NCBI GenBank assembly: GCA_036417435.1
Contig: CM070904.1
Span: 37,854,408-37,918,407 of the forward strand
DNA length: 64,000 nt
Direction: 5' to 3'
Origin: Inia geoffrensis
Lineage: Eukaryota; Chordata; Mammalia; Artiodactyla; Iniidae
In this document: positions 12,652 to 23,345 of the stretch, piece by piece
Position numbering within the stretch: position 1 is the stretch's first letter
Layout: every line of letters starts with the position of its first letter
Notes under the pieces: generated by a model
Databases searched by the model: none
What the model was told of the DNA's origin: nothing
What the model saw: only the letters and a program-made list of their open reading frames with translations
Translations under genes and position numbers: made by a program

Positions 12652-15600
12652 TCATGACATTTTTTTTTTTAGATTTCCATATATATGAGTTAGCATACGG
12701 TATTTGTCTTTCTCTTTCTGACTTACTTCACTCTGTATGACAGACTCTAGGTCCATCCACCTCACTACAAATAACTCAATTTCGTTTCTTTTTATGGCTG
12801 AGTAATTTTCCATTGTATATATGTGCCACATCTTCTTTATCCATTCATCTGATGATGGACACTTAGGTTGCTTCCATCTCCTGGCTATTGTAAATAGAGC
12901 TGCAATGGACATTTTGGTACATGACTGTTTTTGAATTACGGTTTTCTCAGGGTATATGCCCAGTAGTGGGATTGCTGGGTCGTGTGGTAGTTCTATTTGT
13001 AGTTTTTTAAGGAACCTCCACACTGTTCTCCATAGTGGCTGTACCAATTCACATTTCCACCAGCAGTGCAAGAGGGTTCCCTTTTCTCCACACCCTCTCC
13101 AGCATTTATTGTTTCTAGATTTTTTGATGACGGCCATTCTGACCGGTGTGAGATGGTATCTCATTGTAGTTTTGATTTTCCTTTCTCTAATGATCAGTGA
13201 TGTTGAGCGTTCTTTCATGTGTTTGTTGGCAATCTGTATATCTTCTTTGGAGAAATGTCTGTTTAGGTCTTCTGCCCATTTTTGGATTGGGTTGTTTGTT
13301 TTTTTGTTATTGAGTTGCGTGAGCTGCTTGTAAATTTTGGAGATTAATCCTTTGTCAGTTGCTTCATTTGCAAATATTTTCTCCCATTCTGAGGGCTGTC
13401 TTTTGGTCTTGTTTATGGTTTCTTTTGCTGTACAAAAGCTTTTAAGTTTCATTAGGTCCCATTTGTTTATTTTTGTTTTTATTTCCATTTCTCTAGGAGG
13501 TGGGTCAGAAAGGATCTTGCTGTGATTTATGTCATAGAGTGTCCTGCCTATGTTTTCCTCTAAGCGTTTGATAGCTTCTGGCCTTACATTTAGGTCTTTA
13601 ATCCATTCTGAGCTTATTTTTGTGTATGGTATTAGGGAGTGTTCTAATTTCATACTTTTACATGTGCCTGTCCAGTTTTCCCAGCACCACTTATTGAAGA
13701 GGCTGTCCTTTCTCCACTGTACATTCCTGCCTCCTTTATCAAAGATAAGGTGAACATATGTGCATGGGTTTATCTCTGGGCTTTCTATCCTCTTCCATTG
13801 ATCTATCTTTCTGTTTTTGTGCCAGTACCATACTATCTTGATTACTGTAGCTTTGTAGTATAGTCTGAAGTCAGGGAGCCTGATTCCTCCAGCTCCGTTT
13901 TTTTCCCTCAAGATTGCTTTGGCTATTCGGGGTCTTTTGTGTTTCCAAACAAATTGTGAAGTTTTTTGTTCTAGTTCTGTGAAAAATGCCAGTGGTAGTT
14001 TGATAGGGATTGCATTGAATCTGTAGATTGCTTTGGGTAGTAGAGTCGTTTTCACGACGTTGATTCTTCCAATCCAAGAACATGGTATGTCTCGTCATCT
14101 ATTTGTATCATCTTTAATTTCTTTCATCAGTGTCATAATTTTCTGCATGCAGGTCTTTTGTCTCCTTAGGTAGGTTTATTCCTAGATATTTTATTCTTTT
14201 TGTTGCAGTGGTAAATGGGAGTGTTTTCTTAATTTCACTTTCAGATTTTTCATGATTAGTGTATAGGAATGCCAGAGATTTCTGTGCATTAATTTTGTAT
14301 CCTGCTACTTTACCAGATTCATTGACTAGCTCTAGTAGTTTTCTGGTGGCATCTTTAGGATTCTCTCTATGTAGTATCATGTCATCTGCAAACAGTGACA
14401 GCTTTACTTCTTCTCTTCCGATTTGGATTCCTTTTATTTCCTTTGCTTCTCTGATTTCTGTGGCTAAAACTTCCAAAACTATGTTGAATAAGAGTGGTGA
14501 GAGTGCGCAACCTTGTCTTTTTACTGATCTTAGTGGAAATCGTCCACTGAGGACGTCCATTGAGGACAATGTTGGCTGTGGGTTTGTCATATACGGCCGT
14601 TATTATGTTGAGGAAAGTTCCTTCTATGCCTACTTTCTGAAGGGTTTTTATCATAAATGTGTGTTGAATTTTGTCAAAAGCTTTCTCTGCATCTATTGAG
14701 ATGATCATATTATTTTTCTCCTTCAGTTTGTTAATATGATGTATCACGTTGATGGATTTGCATATATTGAAGAATCCTTGCATTCCTGGAATAAACCCCA
14801 CTTGATCATGGTGTATGATCCTTTCAGTGTGCTGTTGGAATCTGTTTGCTAGTATTTTGTTGAGGATTTTTGCATCTATGTTCATTAGTGATATTGGCCT
14901 GTAGTTTTCTTTCTTTGTGACATCCTTGTCTGGTTTTGGTATCAGGGTGATGTTGGCCTCGTAGAATGAGTTTGGGAGTGTTCCTCCCTCTGCTATATTT
15001 TGGAAGAGTTTGAGAAAGATAGGTGTTAGCTCTTCTCTAAATGTTTGATAGAATTCTCCTGTGAAGCCATCTGGTCCTGGGCTTTTGTGTGTTGGAAGAT
15101 TTTTAATCATAGCTTCAATTTCAGTGCTTGTGATTGGTCTGTTCATATTTTCTGTTCCTTCCTGACTCAGTCTTGGCAGGTTGTGCATTTCTAAGAATTT
15201 GTCCATTTCTTCCAGGTTGTCCATTTTATTGGCATAGAGTTGCTTGTAGTAATCTCTCATGATGTTTTGTATTTCTCCAGTGTCAGTTGTTATGTCTCCT
15301 TTTTCATTTCTAATTCTATTGATTTGAGTCTTCTCCCTTTTTTCCTTGATGAGTCTGGCTAATGGTTTATCGATTTTGTTTATCTTCTCAAAGAACCAGC
15401 TTTTAGTTTTATTGATCTTTGCTATCATTTCCTTCATTTCTTTTTCATTTATTTCTGATCTTATCCTTATGATTTCTTTCCTTCTGCTAACTTTGGGGGG
15501 TTTTTTTGTTCTTCTTTCTGGAATTGCTTTAGGTGCAAGGTTAGGTTGTTTATTCGAGATGTTTCCTGCTTCTTAAGGTAGGATTGTATTGCTATAAACT

Positions 15601-16490
15601 TCCCTCTTAGAACTGCTTTTGCTACATCCCATAGGTTTTGGGTCGTGGTGTCTCCATTGTCATTTGTTTCTAGGTATTTTTTTATTTCCTCTTTGATTTC
15701 TTCAGTGATCGCTTTGTTATTAAGTAGTGTATTGTTTAGCCTCCATGTGTTTGTATTTTTTTACAGATACTTTCCTGTAATTGATATCTAGTCTCATAGT
15801 GTTGTGGTCGGAAAAGATACGTGATACAATTTCAGTTTTGTTAAATTTACCAAGGTTTGACTTGTGACACAAGATATGATCTATCCTGGAGAATGTTCCA
15901 TGAGCACTTTAGAAAAATGTGTATTCTGTTGTTTTGGGGTGGAATGTCCTATAAATATTAATTAAGTCCATCTTGTTTAATGTATCATTTGAAGCTTGTG
16001 TTTCCTTATTTATTTTCATTTTGGATGATCTGTCCATTGGTGAAAGTGGGGTGTTAAAGTCCCCTACTATGAGTGTGTTACTGTCGATTTCCCCTTTTAT
16101 GACCGTTAGTATTTGCCTTATGTATTGAGGTGCTCCTATGTTGGGTGCATAAATATTTACAATTGTTATATCTTCTTCTTGGATTGATCCCTTGATCATT
16201 ATATAGTGTCCTTCTTTGTCTCTTGTAATGGTTTTTATGTTAAAGTCTATTTTGTCTGATATGAGAATTGCTACTCCAGCTTTCTTTTGGTTTCCATTTG
16301 CATGGAATATCTTTTTCCATCCCCTTACTTTCAGTCTGTGTGTGTCCCTAGGTCAGAAGTGGGTCTCTTGTAGACTGCATATATATGCGTCTTGTTTTTG
16401 TATCCATTCAGCCAGTTTGTGTCTTTTGGTGGGAGCATTTAATCCATTTACATTTAAGGTACTCATTGATATGTATGTTCCTATTCCCAT
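12652..16490 (-). pseudogene. L1 ORF2 (endonuclease-reverse transcriptase), broken
   Basis: The span from the ATG at 16490 to the last stop near 12652 is about 1280 codons, the full length of L1 ORF2. The apurinic-type endonuclease comes first (NVNGLN region near 16460, then 16199-15909). The reverse transcriptase follows (15437-14382, with the [13 protein letters not shown] and [16 protein letters not shown] blocks), and the FADDM catalytic motif is in the piece 14590-14114. The final open piece, 14055-12652 (467 codons), holds the thumb/Z-to-cysteine-rich C-terminus. At least four frame breaks (near 15900-15440, 14600-14400, 14114-14055 and in the endonuclease) disable it. Family role: nicks target DNA and reverse-transcribes L1 RNA, in cis or in trans on SINE RNA. 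Confidence 0.92.
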
Positions 16491-16548
16491 TTTCTTAATT
16501 GTTTTGGGTTTGTTATTGTATATCTTTTCCTTTTCTTGTGTTTCTTGC

Positions 16549-17441
16549 CTAGAGAAATTCCTTTAGCATTTGTTGTAAAGCTGGTTTGGCGATGGTGAAC
16601 TCTCTCAGCTTTTGCTTGTCTGTAAAGCTTTTAATTTCTCCATCAAATGTGAATGAGATCCTTGCTGGGTAGAGTAATCTTGGTTGCAGAATTTTCTCCT
16701 TCACCACTTTAAATATGTCCTGCCAGTCCCTTCTGGCTTGCAGGGTTTCTGCTGAAAGATCAGCTGTTAACCTTATGGGGGTTCCCTTGTGTGTTGTTTG
16801 TTGTTTTTCCCTTGCTGCCTTTAATATGTTTTCTTTGCATTTAGTTGTTGACAGTTTCATTAATATGTGTCTTGGCGTATTTCTGCTTTGATTTATCCTG
16901 TATGGGACCCTCTGTGCTTCCTGGACTTGATTAACTATTTCCTTTCCCATATTAGGGAAGTTTTCAACTATAATCTCTACAAATGTTTTCTCCATCCCTT
17001 TCTTTTTCTCTTCTTCTTCTGGGACCCCTATAATTCGAATGTTGATGCGTTTAATGTTGTCCCAGAGGTCTCTGAGACTGTCCTCAGTTCTTTTCACTCT
17101 TTTTCTTTATTCTGCTCTGCAGTAGTTATTTCCAGTATTTTATCTTCCAGGTCACTTATCCGTTCTTCTGCCTCAGTTATTCTGCTATTGATCCCATCTA
17201 GAGTATTTTTAATTTCATTTGTTGTGTTGTTCATCGTTGTTTGTTTCATCTTTAGCTCTTCTCTGTCCTTGTTAAATGTTTCTTGCGTTTTGTCCATTCT
17301 ATTTCCAAGATTTTGGATCATCTTTACTATCATTATTCTGAATTCTTTTTCAGGTAGACTGCCTATTTCCTCTTCATTTGTTACGTCTGGTGGGTTTTTA
17401 CCTTGCTCCTTCATCTGCTGTGTGGTTTTCTGTCTTCTCAT
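16549..17441 (-). pseudogene. L1 ORF1 (RNA-binding ORF1p), broken once
   Basis: The first piece (17441-17094, starting MRRQKTTQQMKEQG) gives the N-terminal region and a coiled coil (INSRITEAEERISDLEDKI). The second piece (17097-16549) gives the RRM and C-terminal domain (NIRIIGVPEEEE, then PRHILMKLS and PARISFTFDGEIKSF). The two are offset by what looks like one lost base in an A-run around 17097-17108. Total length is about 297 codons, within the family range. Known role: a trimeric nucleic-acid chaperone that coats L1 RNA. The single lesion makes this the best-preserved L1 gene here. Confidence 0.92.
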
Positions 17442-19750
17442 TTTGCTTATCTTATTGTGTTTGGGGTCTCCTTTTTGCAGGCTGCAGGTGCGTAGTTCCC
17501 GTTGTTTTTGGTGTCCACCCCAGTGGCTAAGGTTGGTTCAGTGGGTTGCATAGGCTTTCTGTTGGAGTGGACTAGTGCCTGTGTTCTGGTGGATGAGGCT
17601 GGATCTTGTCTTTCTGGTGGGCAGGTCCATGTCTGGTGGTGTGTTTTGGGGTGTCTGTGGACTTATTATGATTTTAGGCAGCCTCTCTGCTAATGGGTGG
17701 GGTTGTGTTCCTGTCTTGCTAGTTGTTTGACATGGGATATCGAGCACTGTAGCTTGCCGGTCATTGAGTGAAGCTGGGTGCTGGTTTTGAGATGGGGATC
17801 TCTGGGAGATTTTCGTCGTTTGATATTATGTGGAGCTGGGAGGTCTCTTGTGGACCAATGTCCTGAAGTTGGCTCTCCCACCTCAGAGGCACAGCACTGA
17901 CTCCTGACTGCAGCACCAAGAGCCTTTCATCCACACGGCTCAGAATAATAGGAGAAAAAGTAGAAAGAATTAGTAGAAGTAGAAATAAAGAAAGAAAGGA
18001 GGGAGGGAGGGAGGGAGGAAGGAAGGAAGAAAGGAGGGAAGGAAGGAAAGAAAGAAAGAAGATAAAGTAAAATAAAATAATGTAATATAAATTATAATAA
18101 AATTATTAAAATAAAAAAATTATTATGAAAAAGAAAAAAACGGATGGATAGAACCCTAGGACAAATGGTGGAAGCAAAGCTATATAGACATAATCTCACA
18201 CAGAAGCATACACGTACACACTCACAAAACGAGGAAAAGAGGGAAAAATCATAAATCTTGCTCTCAAAGTCCACCTCCTCAATTTGGGATGATTCATTGT
18301 CTAAAGGAGGGAAAGAAGGAAGGAAGGGAGGGAGGGAGGGAGGAAGGAAGGAAAGAAGATAAAGTAAAATAAAATAGTTATTAAAATAAAAATAATTATT
18401 CAGAAAAAATTAAAAATAACCAAAAAAACAAAAACGGAAGGATAGAACCTTAGGACAAATGGTGGAAGCAAAGCTATAGAGACAAAATCTCACACAGAAG
18501 CATACACATACACACTCACAAAAAGAGGAAAAGGGGAAAAATCATAAATCTTGTTCTCAAAGTCCATCTCCTCAATTTGGGATGATTCGTTGTCTATTCA
18601 GGTATTCCACAGATGAAGGCTACATCAAGTTGATTGTGGAGCTTTAATCTGCTGCTTCTGAGGCTGCTGGGAGAGATTTCCCTTTCTCTTCTTTGCTCTC
18701 ACAGCTCCCAGGGGCTCAGCTTTGGATTTGGCCCTGCCTCTGCGTGTACGTCGCTGGAGGGCGTCTGTCCTTCACTCAGACAGGACGGGAGCCGCTGACT
18801 CGGGGGCTCTGGCTCCCTCAGGCCAGGGGGAGGGAAGGGCACGGAGTGCGGGGCGAGCCTGCGGCGGCAGAGGCCGGTGTGACGTTGCACCAGCCTGAGG
18901 CATGCCATGCGTTCTCCCAGGGGAGTTGTCCCTGGATCCCGGGACCCTGGCAGTGGCGGGCTGCACAGGCTCCCTGGCTGGGAGGTGTGGATAGTGACCT
19001 GTGCTCGCACACAGTCTTCTTGGTGGTGGCAGCAGCAGCCTTAGCGTCTCATGCCCATCTCTGGGGTTCACGCTTTTAGCCGCGGCTCGCACCTGTCTCT
19101 GGAGCTCCTTTAAGCAGCACTCTTAATCTCCTCGCGCACCAGGAAACAAAGATGGAAGAAAAAGTCTCTTGCCTCTTCGGCAGGACCAGACTTTTCCCCG
19201 GACTGCCTCCCATCTAGCCGTGGTGCACTAACCCCCTGCAGGCTGTGTTCACGCCGCCAACCCCAGCCCTCTCCCGGCTCTCTGACCGAAGCCCGAGCCA
19301 CAAATCCCAGCCCTGCCTGCCCCGGCTGGTGAGCAGACAAGCCTCTCCGGGCTGGGAAGTGCCGGTCGGCCCTGATCCTCTGTGCGGGAATCTCTCCGCT
19401 TTGCCCTCCGCACCCCTGTTGCTGTGCTCTCCTCTGCGGCCCCGAAGCCCCCCTCCTCCGCCACCCGCAGTCTCTGCCCGTGAAGGGGCTTCTAGTGTGT
19501 GGAAACCTTTCCTCCTTCACAGCTCCCTCCCACTGGTGCAGGTCCCATCCCTATCCTTTTGTCTCTGTTTATTCTTTTTTCTTTGCCCTACCGAGGTACA
19601 TTGGGGGTTTCTTGCCTTTTGGGAGGTCTGAGGTCTTCTGCCAGCGTTCAGTAGGTGTTCTGTAGGAGTTGTTCCACGTGTAGATGTATTTCTGGTGTAT
19701 CTGTGGGGAGGAGGGTGATCTCCATGTCTTATTCTTCCACCATCTTCCCG
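17442..19750 (-). promoter_or_regulatory. L1 5' UTR / promoter, CpG-rich
   Basis: This is the 2.3-kb region upstream of ORF1 in the full-length L1. The part 18690-19500 is strikingly GC- and CpG-rich compared with the AT-rich surroundings, as expected for an L1 RNA polymerase II promoter. The 5' end carries the CCGGGAAGATGG motif, which resembles a YY1-type CCAT/ATGG site placed as in other L1 families. A roughly 310-bp segment inside it is duplicated in tandem (17985-18598). It is unrelated in sequence to the 5' UTR of the L1 beginning near 58390. Confidence 0.8.
17985..18598. repeat. Tandem duplication with GGGA/GGAA purine tract inside L1 5' UTR
   Basis: Copy 1 is about 17985-18302 and copy 2 about 18303-18598. 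Each begins with a (GGGA)n/(GGAA)n/(AAAG)n tract, passes through a TAAAGTAAAATAAAATA block, and ends with a shared text including GACAAATGGTGGAAGC and TTGGGATGATTC. Outside the simple tract the copies are about 90% or more identical by eye. Each purine tract includes GGGAGGGAGGGAGGG, a canonical G-quadruplex pattern on the plus strand (the C-rich strand belongs to the L1 sense strand). Confidence 0.9.
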
Positions 19751-19760
19751 GAAGCCCCCT

Positions 19761-20008
19761 CTTCTGAATAAGTAGTCTTTAAAATGCTTAGGCCCTGGAT
19801 TCTACCTCACCCAGTTTCTGAGTATAACTGAAGTGGATTTAGCCCCTACCTGGCTTCCGAATAACTAGGCTTTAAAATGCTTAGGCCCTGGATTCTACCT
19901 CAGCAAGTTTCTGCCTAAAACTGAATGGATTTAAGCTGTAAGCGGCTTCTGAATAACTAGGCTTTAAATGCTTGGGCCCTGCATTGTACCTCTGCCACTT
20001 TCTGACTC
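19761..20008. repeat. Tandem repeat, about 92-bp unit, 2.7 copies
   Basis: Units start at 19761, 19854 and 19946 with CTTCTGAATAAGTAG, CTTCCGAATAACTAGG and CTTCTGAATAACTAGG. Each holds the words AAATGCTTAGGCCCTG (or TTGGGCCCTG) and a TCTACCTC-type block. The third copy is cut at about 20008, where L1 copy B begins. I do not recognise the family. The repeat fills the whole gap between the 5' end of the full-length L1 and L1 copy B. Confidence 0.85.
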
Positions 20009-20275
20009 CACAACTCTGTTTTCTATATCTGTGTGTTTGTCTCTGATTTCACTGACATGTTCATTTGTGTCCTGTTTTTGATTCCACATATAAGTGATAT
20101 TATGTGGCATTTGTCTTTCTCTTTCTGACTTACTTCACTTAGGATCATTGTCTCTAGGTCCATCCATGTTGCTGAAAATGGCATTATTTCATTCTTTTTT
20201 TATGTCTGAGTAATATCTATTGTATACATATACCACACCTTCTTTATACATTCATTTTTTTTTCTTTTTCTTTTT

Positions 20276-21087
20276 TTACAGTGGGGCGGAGGTGTGAGGG
20301 GGGGGGATTAGGGATAAATGGCCTGGAAACTGCCCCCCCTCAGAATTGGGGTAGGTAGGATATCCTGGTTGTGGACTTTGGGGAGGTTGACTCATAAGGA
20401 GATCATCTAAAACATCAGGTTCCTGTCGGGGTGGGGCGGGGAGAAGGCACTTTGAAGGGATGTGAGCCAACCACACCTGGCAGGAGTTCTTTTTTTAAAA
20501 ATTTATTTTATTTTTGGCTGTGCTGGGTCTTCGTTTCTCTGCGAGGGCTTTCTCTAGCTGCAGCAAGCAGGGGCCACTCTTCATCGGGGTGCGTGGGCCT
20601 CTCACTATCGCGGCCTATCCTGTTGCAGAGCACAGGCTCCAGACATGCAGGCTCAGTAGTTGTGGCTCACGGACCTAGTTGCTCCGCGGCATGTGGGATC
20701 CTCCCAGACCAGGGCTCGAACTCCCGTCCCCTGCATTGGCAGGCAGATTCTCAACCACTGCGCCACCAAATAAGCCCCCTGGCAGGAGTTTTTTAGACCT
20801 GGATTTTGGATTAGGGCCATGAGCATTTGGATGTATGGGACTTCCACCCATTTACCTTCCCTTTTACAAAATAAGTCCAGCTGAAAGATGGTATTGTAAT
20901 TCAATGACCCATTCTTTGGCCAGATCTCTTGGTCCCCTAGTTTGTATTGGGGCCATGCAGTATTGCAAAAGGAAATTCATTTCTTTTTTTTAAGCCATAG
21001 CTAAGTTAGCCAGATTAGCTCATTTTCCTCAATTAGCTAATATGCATCCTAGTGGGGAGTCCATTGGGATGCTTGGAGTTGCCCCAT
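20276..21087 (-). pseudogene. Endogenous-retrovirus gag fragment, broken
   Basis: From the start codon at 21087-21085 the sequence reads Met-Gly-Gln, the N-myristoylation type of start used by gammaretrovirus-like Gag. The frame is lost within about 15 codons by stops and indels. A stretch at 20904-20800 resembles a Gag matrix domain (NYNTIFQLDLFCKREGKW region). After the SINE interruption, 20476-20276 is proline-rich (SQPPQSPQPGYPTYP), as in the region after matrix. Nothing of capsid, protease, polymerase or envelope is present; the copy ends in the A-tail. It is non-functional. Confidence 0.65.
20489..20777 (-). mobile_element. CHR-type SINE inside the retroviral insert
   Basis: Minus-strand tRNA-derived SINE with a degenerate T-tail (20489-20513) at the left and the tRNA-like head (GGTTGAGAATCTGCC on the minus strand, near 20755) at the right. 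A perfect 13-bp target duplication CCTGGCAGGAGTT lies at 20476-20488 and 20778-20790. It interrupts gag and is therefore younger than the retroviral insert. Confidence 0.92.
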
Positions 21088-22260
21088 TTTTTGTTGGGAT
21101 GTCTTGACAAGACAGTGGTCTGATGAATCCTGGACAGATGGTAGTTATGGTAGATATTTGTCCTGGCATTCTCCCAGTGTCAACTGTGGGGTCCCTATGA
21201 GCACCCAAAATCTGCCTGGTCAGTTAGCCTGAGGAGGCCCCTTGGATTAGTCAAGGAAAGTAACAAGAGCCAAGGTGAGAAAAAGCAATTAGAGTCTCAG
21301 GGCCTAAATCCTTCAGAGAGGGAGGGAAGAGACCTAGCCCCCCCCCCCTCAAATGGATTAACTTTATCCCTACTGAAACAAAAGAAAGAACAAATAGAGC
21401 TGAAGGGTAGGGCTGGAGCCCACAAGGTGGTGATAACAATAAAAGGCAAAAACTCCCCTCACAATATGGTCCTTGGGATGTTGGGGAGGGCTACCTCTCC
21501 ACAGAAGTAAAAGAGGTAAGACCCAACTTGCTGGTAAAGCCAGCAAGGGACAGTCCAAGAAGTCATGAGAAAAGGAAGATATAAGGGAAATCCAGGACAG
21601 TAAGGAAGGTGTCCAGCCATGATGCTTCCCAAGAGAGATTCATAAGCCCGCTGAGAGGGGTGCTCACATGCTACCTCCCCTCAGGGGTTGATATAATCCG
21701 GAAAAAGTAGGAAGGGATTAGGAAGGTGCACAGCCTCAACATTTCCTAGGGAGGAAGGGACTGCAACCCTCTTGAGGGAAGTGCTTGCCTGCAACATCTG
21801 CTCCGAGGTGCAATGAGGCCATAAGCCTCATTGCAGGCGGGCTGCAAATCTAGTAGTCCCCCAATCTGGGCTCCCTCACAGTTCTGACTTCCCAGAACTG
21901 GACTGGGATGAAACGAGTAGGGAGAGGGAATTGGGCTCGAGGAGCCACAGGGTAAATTCACGCAACCAAGTTGTCAATTACTTGCCGCGCAGTCTTAATT
22001 TGGATGTTTGGTGGTCGTCTGGGTGGATCTTTTCAAGTCCAAAGAGATAGCGCAATAGGAGAATGAGAAAGACTGAGGGGGAAAAGCCTTGGCCTCAGTG
22101 CGCCTCTTCACGGCCAGAGAACTGGTCTCTGCCAGATCCTGCAGGCGACGTCAGCTGCCACTTAACCGGCTACTTGAATCAACATGGCTCAGGATAAGCC
22201 CCAGCCACCCTTCAGAGGGGAGCCATAGCCCAATAGGCGGATCGAGATTATGGCCTTTGA

Positions 22261-22489
22261 GGCCCCGCATTGGGTGCCAGGAAAGATGTTGCAGGAAAGA
22301 GAGTGGGGTGCGAGAGGATGATCACATCCCAAGTCATGTCTGAGTCCCTGGGATGGCTGCCAAGTGTGGGTTCTTGGCTTTGTGCAGGCAAGAATTCAAG
22401 GGCAAGACATAATAAAGTGAAAGAAGTTTTATTCAAGGAGATACACACTCCATAGACAGAGTGTGAGCCATCTTGGAAGGCAAGAGGCC
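22261..22489 (-). other. Retroviral R-U5 and primer-binding site
   Basis: The minus strand carries an AATAAA signal about 58 bases from the insert start. Further on, the 19-base primer-binding-site candidate TGGCACCCAATGCGGGGCC lies at 22279-22261, closest to the tRNA-Lys(1,2)-type site. A Lys-type site next to a gammaretrovirus-like gag start is unexpected, so the primer assignment is tentative. Without U3 there is no promoter in this copy. Confidence 0.6.
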
Positions 22490-22794
22490 TATACATTCAT
22501 TTTTTAATGAACATTTAGGTTGTTTCCATGTCTTGGCTATTATAAATACTGCTGCAATGACATACGGTTTTATGTATCTTTTTGAATTATAATTTTGTCT
22601 AGATATATGTCCACAAGTGGGATTGCTCGATCATATGGCAACTCTCTTTATCGTTCTTTTGAGGAACCTCCAGACTGTTTTCCATAGTGGCTGCACCAAC
22701 TAACATGGCCACCAACAGTGTAGAAGGGTTCCCTTTTCTCCATACCCCATCCAGCATTTGTTAATTGTGGTTTTGTTTAAAGATGGCCACTCTC

Positions 22795-23008
22795 GGGGCT
22801 TCCCTGGTGGCACAGTGGTTGAGAGTCCGCCTGCCGATGCAGGGGATACGGGTTCGTGCCCCGGTCTGGGAAGATCCCACATGCCGCGGAGCGGCTGGGC
22901 CCGTGAGCCATGGCCGCTGAGCCTGCGCGTCCGGAGCCTGTGCTCCGCAACGGGAGAGGCCACAACAGTGAGAGGCCCGCATACCGCAAAAAAAAAAAAA
23001 AAAAAAAA
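22795..23008 (+). mobile_element. CHR-type SINE, short subtype
   Basis: It begins GGGGCTTCCCTGGTGGC and has a tRNA-like box B (GGTTCGTGCCC near 22851). It carries the short-subtype tail GAGAGGCCCGCATACCGC followed by a clean A-tract (22988-23010). Target duplication AAAGATGGCCAYTCTC at 22779-22794 and 23009-23024. The long pure A-tail and good duplication suggest a young insertion. The tail type is what I associate with cetaceans. Confidence 0.95.
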
Positions 23009-23345
23009 AAAGATGGCCATTCTCATCAGTGCGAAGTGATACCTCATTGTAATTTGGATTTGCATGTCTCTAATAATTGGTGATTATGAGCATCTTTTCA
23101 TGTGATTATTGGCTATCTGTATGTCTTCTTTGGAGAAATGTTTATTTAGGTTTTCTACCCATTTTTCCATTGAGTTATTTGTTACTGAGTTGTATGAGCT
23201 GTTTGTATAGTTTGGAAATTAAGCCCTTGTCAGTCTCATTATTTGCTAATATTTTCTCCCAGTCCATAGGTTGTATTTTCATTTTGATAATGGTTTCCTT
23301 TGTTGTGCAACAGTTTGATTAGTTCCTGTTTCTGTTTTGCTTTTA

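Larger units (their letters stand above)
12298..19750 (-). mobile_element. Full-length L1 (about 7.45 kb)
   Basis: Read on the minus strand: a 5' start at about 19750 with GGCTTCCGGGAAGATGG, a 2.3-kb GC-rich 5' UTR (17442-19750), ORF1 (17441-16549), ORF2 (16490-12652), a 3' UTR (12651-12310) and an A-tail (12300-12311). All parts of an L1 are present in order, which makes this the only full-length element in the window. Both ORFs are broken by frameshifts and stops, so it is not autonomously active. No target-site duplication is visible: the left flank (GGCCTAAAGTTTC) and the right flank (TCTTCTGAATAAG) differ. Confidence 0.93.
20261..22489 (-). mobile_element. L1-mobilised copy of a partial endogenous-retrovirus transcript
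   Basis: Read on the minus strand, the insert starts at 22489 at what looks like an LTR R region (AATAAAAC polyadenylation signal at 22433-22426). It continues through U5 to a primer-binding site (22279-22261), a leader of about 1.2 kb, and the start of gag at 21087, and ends in an A-rich tail (20277-20261). It is flanked by a perfect 16-bp duplication, TATACATTCATTTTTT (20245-20260 and 22490-22505). There is no U3 at the left end and no second LTR. A long target duplication with an A-tail is the signature of L1 retrotransposition, whereas retroviral integrase makes 4-6 bp duplications. L1 copy A at 8415-8435 shows the unfilled target. A SINE (20489-20777) interrupts the copy. Confidence 0.8.

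Noticed and set aside
16867..17553. 228-codon plus-strand open frame
   Set aside because: It is antisense to L1 ORF1; the hydrophobic, serine-rich translation is the complement of the A-rich L1 sense strand.
12298..19750. Retrotransposition-competent L1
   Set aside because: ORF1 has a frame break and ORF2 at least four; no intact ORF2 is present.
20261..22489. Ordinary provirus or solo LTR
   Set aside because: No U3, no second LTR, an A-tail at the 3' end and a 16-bp rather than 4-6 bp duplication.
22795..23008. tRNA gene suggested by box A/box B-like sequences
   Set aside because: The tRNA-like part is the head of a CHR SINE with a SINE body, A-tail and target duplication; the same applies to the other SINEs listed.
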